Source: GCA-958296115 sp965222445
GTDB taxonomy: Bacteria > Chloroflexota > Dehalococcoidia > Lucifugimonadales > CAJWER01
Assembly: GCA_965222445.1 (NCBI GenBank)
Contig: CBDCTY010000002.1
Span: 1,302,001 to 1,366,000, forward strand
Length of the DNA stretch: 64,000 nucleotides
Reading direction: 5' to 3'
The first letter of the stretch is position 1. Every line of letters starts with the position of its first letter. A program made the position numbers and the translations under genes. A model generated the notes under the pieces. That model had not been told where the DNA came from and did no database searches. It saw nothing but the letters and a program-made list of their open reading frames with translations. This document shows, in pieces, positions 53,169 to 62,296 of the stretch.

Positions 53169-54176
53169 TTACCGTCCGCGCTGCCTGGTAATGCGTTCAA
53201 TGGACTGCTGAATCTTCGTAACCTCGTATAGGCACTTGTCCTGCTGTTCCGCAGACATTCGGTCCAGGTCGGCCAAGAACGCCTTGACCTGCAGTTCGCC
53301 CCTGAAGCGTTTGAACCGACGCAGCCACATGTTGTCGACGCCACGGTCTTGAGCGCTCCCAAACGCCCTATCGAATGTCTTGTCACCAGATACGAGGATC
53401 TTGGTCGGCTCCGGACCCACTTTGGCCACGTCGAGGAGTTTGACCAGCTTGTTTCTCACATCCACCGCGCCAGGAATTTCCCTGCGCTTAATCTTTCCAA
53501 CGACTATGTCATCGAGATCCGGGTTTTCCCGACGAGCCTTTCTCACTATCGTGGACTTCAGGTACTCGTCGTAGTAACTCCACCGCGTAACGCTGGTCTC
53601 ATCGTGTTCCACCATGAACTTGTATGTATTGATGAGGTGGTTCACCGTTTTCACCGGTAGTCCCATCTCGCTTGCCATACCCTGGGCACTGACCCCATGG
53701 GTGACATTCCTGCGATATAGGTAGCCCGCCTGCTCGTAGGGAACCCAGTCCTTTCTGCCGATGATGTGGTACTCACCGAGCAGCGCAAACACGAGTTCCT
53801 CGCTGATCTCACAAGGAAGCAATCGAACTTTGGCCTTGCCCCACGTTATGGCGTCGTTCCTAGCAAGCTCATGGTATGCGGCGAGTCGACTGTTTCCTTC
53901 AATCACTACGAGGTCGCCATCCCTCACAAGCATGGGGTCTGTCAGTCCACCGTTTGCCCTGATTGACTGAATGAGTTGCTTGACGTGGTCCAACCCCCTT
54001 AGACGATTGAATATCTCATCCTGGGACGGCTCGACACCCGGCCTTTGGATTAGCGAATATATCCTTGGGTTCTCTGGATAGAAGCTGAGATCGTGGATCG
54101 GAAGATACCCGTTTCGGACCGGTATCTCCTGACCACCAAGTGTAAGAGTGTCGTTGACCCACGTAGAATCAGCCAT
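53169..54176 (-). CDS. ParB-fold protein 1 of the six-gene operon
   Basis: The 335-residue protein has an N-terminal ParB/sulfiredoxin-type domain: NPR near residue 36, SIRANGGLTDPMLVRD, and the nucleotide-binding E93-G-N-S-R97. A helix-turn-helix-like region follows (KTVNHLINTYKFMVE), as in ParB. The C-terminus (WLRRFKRFRGELQVKAF) is helical. ParB domains bind and hydrolyse CTP or act as nucleases. It is the last gene of the operon, 21 nt after the helicase, and is a paralogue of the protein at 56,103. It probably recognises DNA for the system. Confidence 0.85.
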   Translation of the reverse strand: MADSTWVNDTLTLGGQEIPVRNGYLPIHDLSFYPENPRIYSLIQRPGVEPSQDEIFNRLRGLDHVKQLIQSIRANGGLTDPMLVRDGDLVVIEGNSRLAAYHELARNDAITWGKAKVRLLPCEISEELVFALLGEYHIIGRKDWVPYEQAGYLYRRNVTHGVSAQGMASEMGLPVKTVNHLINTYKFMVEHDETSVTRWSYYDEYLKSTIVRKARRENPDLDDIVVGKIKRREIPGAVDVRNKLVKLLDVAKVGPEPTKILVSGDKTFDRAFGSAQDRGVDNMWLRRFKRFRGELQVKAFLADLDRMSAEQQDKCLYEVTKIQQSIERITRQRGR

Positions 54177-54197
54177 TATCCGTGTCCCCCAACTGGT

Positions 54198-55667
54198 CTA
54201 TGCATCCAATATGGCTCGCAGGATGTCCCCAAATTCGTAGGACATCTCCTTCTGATAGGTCTCCCTGTCGATGTCGCCCTGTGCGAGTTGCGCTGCGACC
54301 CGTTTGGAGTGAAGTAACGCCTCAACCCATTCGTCTATCGAGTCGCGCATAATCAGGTTGTGTACGTGGCAGACCCTGTCCTGGGATATCCGATGGATCC
54401 TGTCCTGCGCCTGCAGATAGTCGTCCAGGCTGAACAGTCGGTCGTAGAAGATAACGTGGTTCGCCACGGTCAGTGTCAGACCTTCCTTGGCGGAGCCTGG
54501 AGTTGCAATGAACACCTTGGCGCTCGACTCATCGAGAAAGGTGCGAATCGCATTGGTCTGCTCTCTCGTGCTCAACATGCCGTGGACCAGCTGAGGATTG
54601 TGCCGACGCAGAATTCTTGCCAGCCACTCGACGTTTTCGACGAACGACGTCCAGACTATGCACTTTTCGCCATCCCTGACTATCGACGAGACCAACTCAA
54701 GCAGAGTCTCCAGCTTCCCCGGCTCGACTTGGTGACTCGCATCAATCAGGTTGGGGTTCGACGTCACCTGTACCAACCTGAGCAGCCGCTTCAACACCAC
54801 GTCCGACTCGTCGGCCACGAGTTGCCCATCCTGGAAGATTATGGCCCGTAGAGACTCCCGGACCTGTCTGTACAGCTCCAGTTGCCGAGGCTCCCATTCC
54901 GTCACCACGGAGTGAACGACTTTCTCAGGAAGGCTTATCTCGGCGCTTGCCTTGGTCTCCCTCACGGCAAAACCCGATATCGAGTGGAATATGCGCTGTA
55001 GCTGAAGCTCCAGGGCCTCTTGCCGGCTTTCAACGCCGGCCAGATCATTCGACAAGTCCACTGATCGCTTGAATTCCCCAAAATCATCGCCAAGAGATGC
55101 GCCATCGTCGAGGAACTTGATCTGAGACCAGATATCGTGCGGGCGATTAGAGACTGGGGTTCCGGACATAATCACTCGCTTGGTGAACAGAGGCGCGAGG
55201 TCGAGGAATGTTCTGGTGAGAACGGCGTCGGGGTTCTTGATCTTGGTTGACTCGTCGAGAATCACCCCGACGTTTCTAGTCCTCAGAAATAGATGCATTC
55301 GCTCCCTCTCGGCTCTCACAGCCTCGTAGTGAGCGAGCATGACCCGGGCGGGGCTGTTGAATACATAGAAGTTTCCGCCGCGGTTATTGGTCAACACCCG
55401 CGGTATCAGCTGAGAGTGAGATGCAAGCTCTCTCTGCCAATTGTCGAGGAGTCCCTTCTTAACAACGATCAATGCGGTATCCAGCTGCCGATGCGCCAGC
55501 CAGTGGACAACTAGGTCTATGGCAACCTTCGTTTTTCCCAACCCCTGCTCATGGAATATGGCTGCATACTTAAGGTCCTTGATCGCATTGACAGCTTCCA
55601 GCTGGTATGCAAACGCCTCGTGCTTCAGGGTGAGGTCTGGCTCCCTCTTTAGTGTCAACTTCTGCAA
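54198..55667 (-). CDS. SNF2-type DEAD helicase/translocase
   Basis: The 489-residue protein is a compact SF2 motor. The Walker A is H39-EQGLGKT46, motif II is LDEST (D138-E139), motif III is SGTPVS, and the C-terminal lobe ends QAQDRIHRISQ as motif VI. It starts 13 nt inside the nuclease gene. Proteins of this type move along double-stranded DNA and remodel bound proteins. Here it presumably feeds DNA to the nuclease or modification enzymes. Confidence 0.93.
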   Translation of the reverse strand: MQKLTLKREPDLTLKHEAFAYQLEAVNAIKDLKYAAIFHEQGLGKTKVAIDLVVHWLAHRQLDTALIVVKKGLLDNWQRELASHSQLIPRVLTNNRGGNFYVFNSPARVMLAHYEAVRAERERMHLFLRTRNVGVILDESTKIKNPDAVLTRTFLDLAPLFTKRVIMSGTPVSNRPHDIWSQIKFLDDGASLGDDFGEFKRSVDLSNDLAGVESRQEALELQLQRIFHSISGFAVRETKASAEISLPEKVVHSVVTEWEPRQLELYRQVRESLRAIIFQDGQLVADESDVVLKRLLRLVQVTSNPNLIDASHQVEPGKLETLLELVSSIVRDGEKCIVWTSFVENVEWLARILRRHNPQLVHGMLSTREQTNAIRTFLDESSAKVFIATPGSAKEGLTLTVANHVIFYDRLFSLDDYLQAQDRIHRISQDRVCHVHNLIMRDSIDEWVEALLHSKRVAAQLAQGDIDRETYQKEMSYEFGDILRAILDA

Positions 55668-56110
55668 CGAGTCAACCTTTCTGACATGGTTCCTGCACGC
55701 AGCTGGTTCATTTCGGACAGTACGACGGTTTCAACCTGAGGCAAACCCTCTCTGACACGAAGGTTCGTGAGAACTGTCCTGGCGAGTCTCTCAATAGGCC
55801 ACGGCACCGCCAGAATGAAGGCCGAGCCTTCCGCCATCCCGCATCTTCTCAGGAATGCCGTAACCTGTGCCTCTGTATGCGAGTTCTCCAGGTCTCTCAT
55901 GCTCTTGGCTTCGCCAATGACTACTCTTCCCTGTTCGTTGAGCATGATATAGGCGTCAGGCACGTAACCTTCAATAGGTGGTGGCCGAGTACGCGATTCC
56001 TTGCCGACCGAGTCTGTCAGGACACGTTCTCCCCGGCTCCCACAGAATCTATCCGCGATGTAGTTGTGGAGTGTGGCAACCAAGTTTGAGTGTTCCTGTG
56101 ACTCAGGCAT
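55655..56110 (-). CDS. PD-(D/E)XK nuclease of the six-gene operon
   Basis: The 151-residue protein has D52 in GYVPDAYIML, then E67-A-K69 in VVIGEAKS, the PD-(D/E)XK triad, with a downstream HTEAQ that could orient a water. It is the size of a single-domain nuclease such as VRR-NUC or restriction-like subunits. Its start overlaps the ParB2 stop by 8 nt and its stop overlaps the helicase start by 13 nt, so translation is coupled and the proteins likely form a complex. Confidence 0.85.
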   Translation of the reverse strand: MPESQEHSNLVATLHNYIADRFCGSRGERVLTDSVGKESRTRPPPIEGYVPDAYIMLNEQGRVVIGEAKSMRDLENSHTEAQVTAFLRRCGMAEGSAFILAVPWPIERLARTVLTNLRVREGLPQVETVVLSEMNQLRAGTMSERLTRCRS

Positions 56111-57146
56111 TGTTGGGAGAGGGTGAGGCGATGAGCTTGCAGAGTTGAGCCAACTGGTCTCTGGCCTCAGTTAGAGAGAGATTATCGGGAGTGTTCAGGT
56201 CTTCGCGAAGACGAAGAAAGTCCGTATAGCCCATCTCGGCTATACGGTTCGACAGCGCATCGGCGAGTTGAACCAGCGTGGCCTCCTCTAGGGCCTCTAC
56301 CGTCGAGGGGCTGTCCAGAACCTTTTCCGCCTCACGCGCTCCATCAGTCAGAAAGACGCCACGTGCCTGCGGATTGGCAAGGATCGCCGGGAGCTTTCTG
56401 ACACGATCGAGCGGATACAGGAGTTGGTCGTTCACCCATCGGGCGAAGTCTGTCTTTGTGTAGCCCGAGGTTACGAGAGCTTCCTGTACCCGAGGGGCTT
56501 GCATTTCAACAAAGGCGCTGAACCGGGTCGGGTCGAACTGATCATCACTGGTCAGGAGCGGGCGATAGTGTTTCTCCATGTCGTTATAGGCATCAATGAA
56601 TCGATGCACCTCTGCCTTCTGTCCGCCGCAGAAATCGATGATCTGATCCGTTGTCAGGTGCTCCGAGTTGCTGAGATAGTCCAGATACTTGGCCTTCGAG
56701 TAAGGGTCCCACTGTCTTGGACCGACCAGGTGAGCCTGTAGTCGAATGGCATCGAGCTCCTTTTCGTCAAGCTGGTCGTACACGATTGCTGGAATCTCGT
56801 CCCATCTACCACTATCATCGTCACTCCTGAACTGACGATAGATCAGGGCACGGGTATTCCCCTCGACGACGACAAGCCTGTCATCAGTCTCCCTGTTGAC
56901 CAAGATGGGATGGATTACACCTCCATGAGTCCTGATAGATGCCCTCAAACTCTGGAAGGTGGTCGTGCTCTCACCCTGCTCGTAGTTGGCGGCGCCAAGA
57001 GCCAGACTCATCTGCTCATCAGTTACCTCGCCGCCGTACATCTCGATGTAGCGCGCCACCCTGGGATTGGACGTATCGAGCACAAGCGTCTCGACCGGAA
57101 GCATCACGAATTGCCCGTTTCTCGCAGCCATACTGTTTCTCTCCAT
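56103..57146 (-). CDS. ParB-fold protein 2 of the six-gene operon
   Basis: The 347-residue protein has the ParB-like N-terminus: TSNPRVARYIEMY, SIRTHGGVIHPILV, and E95-G-N-T-R99. After it comes a helical region that resembles the DNA-binding part of ParB. A long C-terminal segment (VRKLPAILANPQARGVFL) is specific to this copy. It shares the order, not the length, of ParB1. The two may form a hetero-oligomer. It lies 48 nt after the HSP90-like gene. Confidence 0.85.
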   Translation of the reverse strand: MERNSMAARNGQFVMLPVETLVLDTSNPRVARYIEMYGGEVTDEQMSLALGAANYEQGESTTTFQSLRASIRTHGGVIHPILVNRETDDRLVVVEGNTRALIYRQFRSDDDSGRWDEIPAIVYDQLDEKELDAIRLQAHLVGPRQWDPYSKAKYLDYLSNSEHLTTDQIIDFCGGQKAEVHRFIDAYNDMEKHYRPLLTSDDQFDPTRFSAFVEMQAPRVQEALVTSGYTKTDFARWVNDQLLYPLDRVRKLPAILANPQARGVFLTDGAREAEKVLDSPSTVEALEEATLVQLADALSNRIAEMGYTDFLRLREDLNTPDNLSLTEARDQLAQLCKLIASPSPNNA

Positions 57147-57194
57147 CGGGGTATCAGCCGAGTGGCGTACTACCTCGGTGTCAGTGCCTCCAAA

Positions 57195-58775
57195 TCATCC
57201 AGAGCCATCCCGGGCATGGGAATGATTCCCCGTCCTTTGGTCTGGGTCTATGCCTGAACCGTTTCGCCCCACCCTGGACGTTTCTGTGAACACCAACTCA
57301 ATCAACTCCCTTGCGGAGGCTGGTGAGGGCGCGAGAGTCACCAGAGCCCCAAACACTCTTCGGTACAGTTCGGCCTCCGAGGGGTCCATATCGCCGAACC
57401 GCTGCAACTCCGTCTCACCTGCGAAGTCGTTCAGTTTGTCTTCCGCATTATCGAGTCTCTCGAGAGTGCCGTTATCGAGGTTGTCCGTGCTAATGCTCTT
57501 GCGAAGCTCCTCGACTTCCCGCAACCCCTCTTGGACCAATCCAGTCGAGTCCTCTGAAGTGAGATAACCAGATGCTGCTAGGGCATACAGGTCCTCAATA
57601 TTGCACAATGCGGAGAGGGCCTTTCTGGCACGGTTGCGAGCTGTGGATTCCCGCCTACACCGCGCGCTGATGTCGCGTAGCAGGGGTTTCAATTGGTTTT
57701 CGAGGTTTCGAAGATGGGGGCCAGGTTCGAAGTAGTCACGCCTGGCATTGGGAATGATTCGTGAGTCTAGGATGTGCAGCTCCCCCACACACCACCGGTT
57801 GAATCGTTCCTCTGTAAAGAGTTCGTCGAACACCGCCTCGCCACCAATCTGTATATTCCCCACCCTGGCCCTGATGCCACGCACTCGCTGGTCTTTTGGA
57901 ATCGCCCCCATGTAGGGCGAGTGCGCGACCCAACCAAGGACCGCCTCGCAGTTTCCATCGACGCTCGGTATGCGGACCTCTTCGAACTCCGTGAATTCGG
58001 TTTCCTTGGTTGCGGAGAGCCGGATTGATTCCCCGTACGGTCTCTCTATCGGGTCTGGGTCTCCTTTCAGAAGCACATCCAATGTGAGCGGCGCCTCAGC
58101 GCTATGGAACAGCCCCTCGACTCTGTCGGCGAAGGGAAACTCTGAACTCATGGGTGCCGGACACACCTCGCCAACATAGTCGCGCACTGCGTCGCGATTG
58201 AGCAGCAGTCCAGCGGAGTGATGCGCCACATCTCCGACTTCGACCTCGAAGAAGTGCTCAGGATAATCCGAGGCTAGCAGGGCTTCTACTTCGACGCAGT
58301 CAAGAATGGCCTCCTCGAGCTCCGACTCCGTGGAGGTCAGCTCTGGAAGCCGATCGCTATGCCACGTGATTCGGGTTACCGGCTGACCCTTGCGGGCGCG
58401 TGTGGTGAATGAGACCGTCTTTGCGAAGGCAAGCCCTGCCAGCCGTCCGACGCCACGGAAGCCCCTATCGATACCCAGTGTCTTGTCACTGCGGCCAATG
58501 GGCAGCAGCCGCTCAAGCGCTTCCTCGCGGCCCAGGCCTGGGCCGTTGTCTCGAATCCTGATCCGGCGTTCAGAGACATCGATCGCGATATCCACTCTTG
58601 CTCTCCCAGGTAACCCACTTCCGGCGACAGCGTCTGCCGCATTCTGTATGTACTCCCTGTACATGGTCAGCGGGGTATCGTACATACCGGTTGTCACGAG
58701 ACCGAGCAGTCCCGCGCCCGAGAGGGCAGGAGTGTTCTGGGTGCCAAGCGCTAACTCAGTCATATCTACGCTCAT
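57195..58775 (-). CDS. HSP90-like (GHKL) ATPase of the six-gene operon
   Basis: The 526-residue protein begins with a GHKL ATPase: YREYIQNAADA with metal-binding N45, RIRDNGPGLG with D76, and RGFRGVGRLAGLAFA for the lid. Beyond residue 200 it continues with middle and C-terminal helical parts not like standard HSP90. The 4-nt overlap with the radical SAM stop suggests coupled translation. Such ATPases act as conformational switches in DNA repair (MutL) or in defence systems. Confidence 0.88.
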   Translation of the reverse strand: MSVDMTELALGTQNTPALSGAGLLGLVTTGMYDTPLTMYREYIQNAADAVAGSGLPGRARVDIAIDVSERRIRIRDNGPGLGREEALERLLPIGRSDKTLGIDRGFRGVGRLAGLAFAKTVSFTTRARKGQPVTRITWHSDRLPELTSTESELEEAILDCVEVEALLASDYPEHFFEVEVGDVAHHSAGLLLNRDAVRDYVGEVCPAPMSSEFPFADRVEGLFHSAEAPLTLDVLLKGDPDPIERPYGESIRLSATKETEFTEFEEVRIPSVDGNCEAVLGWVAHSPYMGAIPKDQRVRGIRARVGNIQIGGEAVFDELFTEERFNRWCVGELHILDSRIIPNARRDYFEPGPHLRNLENQLKPLLRDISARCRRESTARNRARKALSALCNIEDLYALAASGYLTSEDSTGLVQEGLREVEELRKSISTDNLDNGTLERLDNAEDKLNDFAGETELQRFGDMDPSEAELYRRVFGALVTLAPSPASARELIELVFTETSRVGRNGSGIDPDQRTGNHSHARDGSG

Positions 58776-60394
58776 ACGATCTGCGTACCCTTGACGGCGA
58801 GTGCTTCATCATGGTCGAACAGGCCGGCATCTTCAACGATTTCGTCCTCCTCAAGAGGCGTGCCACTCCCGGTCATTTCCTCCATCAGCTGACGACCGTT
58901 TGTCTTCACGTCGTCCTTGGTGTCCAGCCCGTGGAACGTCATCAGCTGTCGGATTCGCCGGTCGACCGTTTCGTCATTCGCCAACTCCCGGAAGTGTCTT
59001 GGCCCCATTCCATTCCCGTTGGACGGATTGGCCAGCAGATGCACGAACTCCTTCTCCTGGGAATCTGAAAGGCCCTGGCGAAGCGACTCGTACTCCTCCC
59101 TCTCGGCTTTCCCCTCTCCATCTTCAAAATACTCTCGATGGAATATGAAGGCGTGCGGCAACCTGAGCAGCCTCTCGAACTCGTCGGCGTTCTCCCCGTA
59201 TGCTCTCAGGAAGAAGGAAGGACTGCCGCTCACAACTCCCTTGGTTGCTTGGAGCATGATTTGGAACGAACGGAGGTAGTACCGGTTCCACTTCTTGCCC
59301 ACGTGCGACCGGTCCTTCAATGTCACGGGCTGGTACCGCATTGGGAAGGACCAGATGCGGATCCCCAACTCTTCATTCAGGTCGATGTTGAGACGCATTC
59401 GCTGGTAGAGGTCTGTCGGAGTGTCCATGAAGTTGTACAGCATGTAATTGGACAGCGAGGTGATCTGGTTGTCGGCCGCCATGCGAATCGACTTCTCATA
59501 GACCTTTCTGACACCGATGTGGTCGAAGGCAATTCGCAGCGGGCTGATGCAGATGGTGGACAGTTCACGTAGGAACATATCCGACTTGGCGAGGATTCGT
59601 GCGTCTACTCCCTGGTTGAAGTCCACCCGGCGCTTGACCGGTCTGTTGCCGTCGCGGATCAGTTTGGCTCCTGGCGTGAAGCCCAGATCGCGAATCTCGG
59701 CAATCACCTCCTTATAGCGAGTTGACGCTGTGATGTTGTTGTCCATGAGCACGAGGTCCTTCTTCTCCCCGTGCCTTTCGGTCACCCCTTGAACCAGATT
59801 GGTGAGGGGTGGCATCTCTCTCTGAGCACCCTCCAGCTTCGGCACGCCGCAGAACGAGCATTTCCTCACGCACCCGCGAGATGCATACCCGAAGTAGGCG
59901 TCATGTACCGGGTAGTTGTAGTCGATTTGGTCGAGGATGGCGTAGTCAGGGACCAATTCCTCGATCGGGGTGCCGGTCAGATCATCGGCGCCAAACTCAT
60001 AGTCATCTGCTGACAGGGCCAGAGACGCTGCGGGAGGGCCATCGAGCAGACCCTTGATGAAACGTACGCCAGCCCAGCGTGGCTCATTGAGGAAAGCGTC
60101 GTGCATGAGCGAGACTGCGATGCCGCCGACAAAGACGCGCTCCCGTTGATCGCCCGCCGCGCGAATGGCGAAATCGATAGCTGAGGTCGTGCGCTTCCAC
60201 TCGAAGGTAAAGAGGGTCGTCACGTAGACCCTATCCCATGCTCGATTCAGGACCTCGTTGTCTTCGCCCTTGACGAACGTGACGTGGTCCCCTCGGCCGA
60301 GGGAACCGTGATAAGCAGCAAGTTTCATTAGGCCCAGCGGGGGATACTTGTTCGGGTAGCCAGGTTCGATTAGCAGGATTTTGCTGGACAGCAT
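58772..60394 (-). CDS. radical SAM enzyme, first gene of the six-gene operon
   Basis: The 540-residue product begins MLSSKILLIEPGYPNKYPPL, a Rossmann-like (B12-binding-type) N-terminus without an obvious cobalamin-histidine motif. The radical SAM cluster C175-x3-C179-x2-C182 appears as CVRKCSFC. A helical C-terminal region follows (EEYESLRQGLSDSQEKE). It starts after an AGGGGGTCCTG site; the longer frame to 60445 enters the IS. Radical SAM enzymes generate 5'-deoxyadenosyl radicals for modification reactions. Here the target could be DNA, a nucleotide or a protein. Confidence 0.88.
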   Translation of the reverse strand: MLSSKILLIEPGYPNKYPPLGLMKLAAYHGSLGRGDHVTFVKGEDNEVLNRAWDRVYVTTLFTFEWKRTTSAIDFAIRAAGDQRERVFVGGIAVSLMHDAFLNEPRWAGVRFIKGLLDGPPAASLALSADDYEFGADDLTGTPIEELVPDYAILDQIDYNYPVHDAYFGYASRGCVRKCSFCGVPKLEGAQREMPPLTNLVQGVTERHGEKKDLVLMDNNITASTRYKEVIAEIRDLGFTPGAKLIRDGNRPVKRRVDFNQGVDARILAKSDMFLRELSTICISPLRIAFDHIGVRKVYEKSIRMAADNQITSLSNYMLYNFMDTPTDLYQRMRLNIDLNEELGIRIWSFPMRYQPVTLKDRSHVGKKWNRYYLRSFQIMLQATKGVVSGSPSFFLRAYGENADEFERLLRLPHAFIFHREYFEDGEGKAEREEYESLRQGLSDSQEKEFVHLLANPSNGNGMGPRHFRELANDETVDRRIRQLMTFHGLDTKDDVKTNGRQLMEEMTGSGTPLEEDEIVEDAGLFDHDEALAVKGTQIV

Positions 60395-60434
60395 CAGGAC
60401 CCCCTCAGGAAGCGACCGTTTCAGATGCGCTAAG

Positions 60435-62146
60435 CCCGAATCCACCGATGGACGGCGCGAGGGCAGCGGAAAGGGGTAAGTGAGTTACAGGCGCGATGAT
60501 CCGGGCTCGAATTCGGGTAGACGGGAGGTTGGCGGGCGGTCTGCGACCGCTTTTGGGGGCACCGATGGCGGCCTGCAGTGGCTGTGGCGAGCGGGATGGC
60601 GGGATAGGACGCGGCAAGAGGCGCTCGCGGGCCTGGATGGCGCGAGTTGGCGGGGACGTTCAGTTGGCCGGATGACGGGTCAGTGACAGAAGGGCGCCGT
60701 CAGGCTGGGAGTGGAATGGCTCGCAGCCGGGCCAGGGCACTGCTGAACTGGGTTTCCCAGGGCCAGCGCTGGGGGAGATGCAAAGTGAGCCGGCGCGCCG
60801 AGCGAGTGAGCCGTCCCGCTAGGGCGAAGAACCGCCGCCGGAGGGTCTTGGTGGTCACCACCTGCTCACCCAGACCGATCCGTGCGGTCCAGCGAGCGAG
60901 GTTGTGCGCCAGCACCTGTATCGCCAGCCAGGCGCCGTTGGCGGCGAAGCGGCCCGAGGGCATGTGGTTCAGTCCGACGCCGTACTTGAGGTCTCGAATG
61001 GCATTCTCGATCTCGGCGTGGCGGCGATGGGCGGCCTCCAGTTCGAGCATCTCCCCATCGTGGTCGGTGATGAAGCCGTGATAGCTGTAGCTGGCGAAGA
61101 GGGCCAACTGGGAACCCGGCGTGGGCTTCACTCGCCGCACGATGAGCCGCACCGGCGCGGCGCCGGGCTCACTCTCAAAGGGAGTGTAGGTGGTCTCGGC
61201 CACGTCGGCGGCGCCGTCCATCCAGTAGGGGATGGGCGTCCAGTCCGCCTCGGGTATGGCTTCAATGAGGTTGCGCAGGCTGGCACGCTGGCGGATGGTG
61301 ATGGAGAAGCGGACCTTCGTCTTGCGGCAGACGGATACCACGCTATGAGCGTAGAAGCCGCTGTCGGCCCGCACCGTGAGTTGTCCCCTGGCTCCAGCGT
61401 AGCGCACCCGCCCCACCGTCTCCCGCAGGAAGTGGGCGGCGCCGCGGGCGGTGTTGGCGCGGCCCTCGCGCAGACGGGACATCAGCACCTCGCCGGTACC
61501 GGCGGCGACAGCCAGCAGCGGGTGATAGCCCCGCTGGCCGGTATAACCATGGTGTCGCGCCCCCTCCTTGTCCAGTCCGTAGGTCTCACAAATGGTGGAA
61601 TCGAGGTCGATGGTGAACGGCGCATCGCCGGGTCCGGCGCCGTCGGCCCATGCCCGTGCCAGCAACTCCCGGCTCACCCGGTCGAGTTGACGGACGTGGC
61701 CCCACTGGAAGCTGCGCAGGAAAGTGCCCAGGGTGGATGGTGCCTTGACCACGCAGTCGAGAACACCGGCCGTCCCACCGGCGCGCAGCGCATCGGCGTC
61801 GTCGATGCAGTCGCCGCCGGCCAGCGCGGAGGCGACCAGCGTCATTATCTTGTCGCCGGTGTTGGCCCGGCCCGGCGCATCGCCCAGTTCCAGACGCTGC
61901 TGTACCAGTTGGGAAAGGCCGAGGTGCAGGGCCAAGGTGGCTGGAAGGAGCAGGCCGCCGTTGGCCACCAAACGGAGGTCGTCGAAGGCGATTTGGATGC
62001 GGTCGAGGTGGTTGCGTGATAGCATCTGTTGGGTGCTCCTTTTCCGGGGTCGGTTTGCTGCTACAAAACCATTATCCCAGATTCAGAGGAGCACCCTTTC
62101 ACCTTTTCAGCAGACCTTTAATTCCCACTCCTTCGGTGGATTCGGG
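60435..62146 (-). mobile_element. IS1380-family insertion sequence, copy B
   Basis: It is 1712 bp with the same ends as copy A (CCCGAATCCACCGATGGA...). The 5-bp repeat CTAAG lies at 60430-60434 and 62147-62151, distinct from CTTAG of copy A. It sits 40 bp upstream of the radical SAM start and reads toward the operon. Confidence 0.95.
60700..62025 (-). CDS. IS1380-family transposase (copy B)
   Basis: The 441-residue protein is identical in sequence to copy A, with the same DDE residues (FTIDLDST, VRADSGFYA, HAEIENAIRDLK). The gene is transcribed toward the six-gene operon, so read-through from it might reach the operon. Confidence 0.95.
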   Translation of the reverse strand: MLSRNHLDRIQIAFDDLRLVANGGLLLPATLALHLGLSQLVQQRLELGDAPGRANTGDKIMTLVASALAGGDCIDDADALRAGGTAGVLDCVVKAPSTLGTFLRSFQWGHVRQLDRVSRELLARAWADGAGPGDAPFTIDLDSTICETYGLDKEGARHHGYTGQRGYHPLLAVAAGTGEVLMSRLREGRANTARGAAHFLRETVGRVRYAGARGQLTVRADSGFYAHSVVSVCRKTKVRFSITIRQRASLRNLIEAIPEADWTPIPYWMDGAADVAETTYTPFESEPGAAPVRLIVRRVKPTPGSQLALFASYSYHGFITDHDGEMLELEAAHRRHAEIENAIRDLKYGVGLNHMPSGRFAANGAWLAIQVLAHNLARWTARIGLGEQVVTTKTLRRRFFALAGRLTRSARRLTLHLPQRWPWETQFSSALARLRAIPLPA

Positions 62147-62296
62147 CTAAGCATAACATCACGCATAGGGATAATCCCTGTCCACTAGATCCCGTCTCCG
62201 GGATTTCGTTCTGCCGGGTAATCTGAACGCCTAGCTCCGACTGGGCGTCCAATTGTGATGAAACATCCGTTGTAATGTCATCGGAGTATCAAATCG

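Noticed and set aside
60394..60445. Longer start for the radical SAM gene at 60445
   Set aside because: The extra 17 residues are encoded by IS sequence and target duplication, and a good ribosome site precedes ATG 60394.
30281..62146. A 32-kb composite transposon bounded by the two IS1380 copies
   Set aside because: Each IS copy has its own flanking 5-bp repeat (CTTAG, CTAAG), and the outer flanks do not match. Both copies look like independent insertions.
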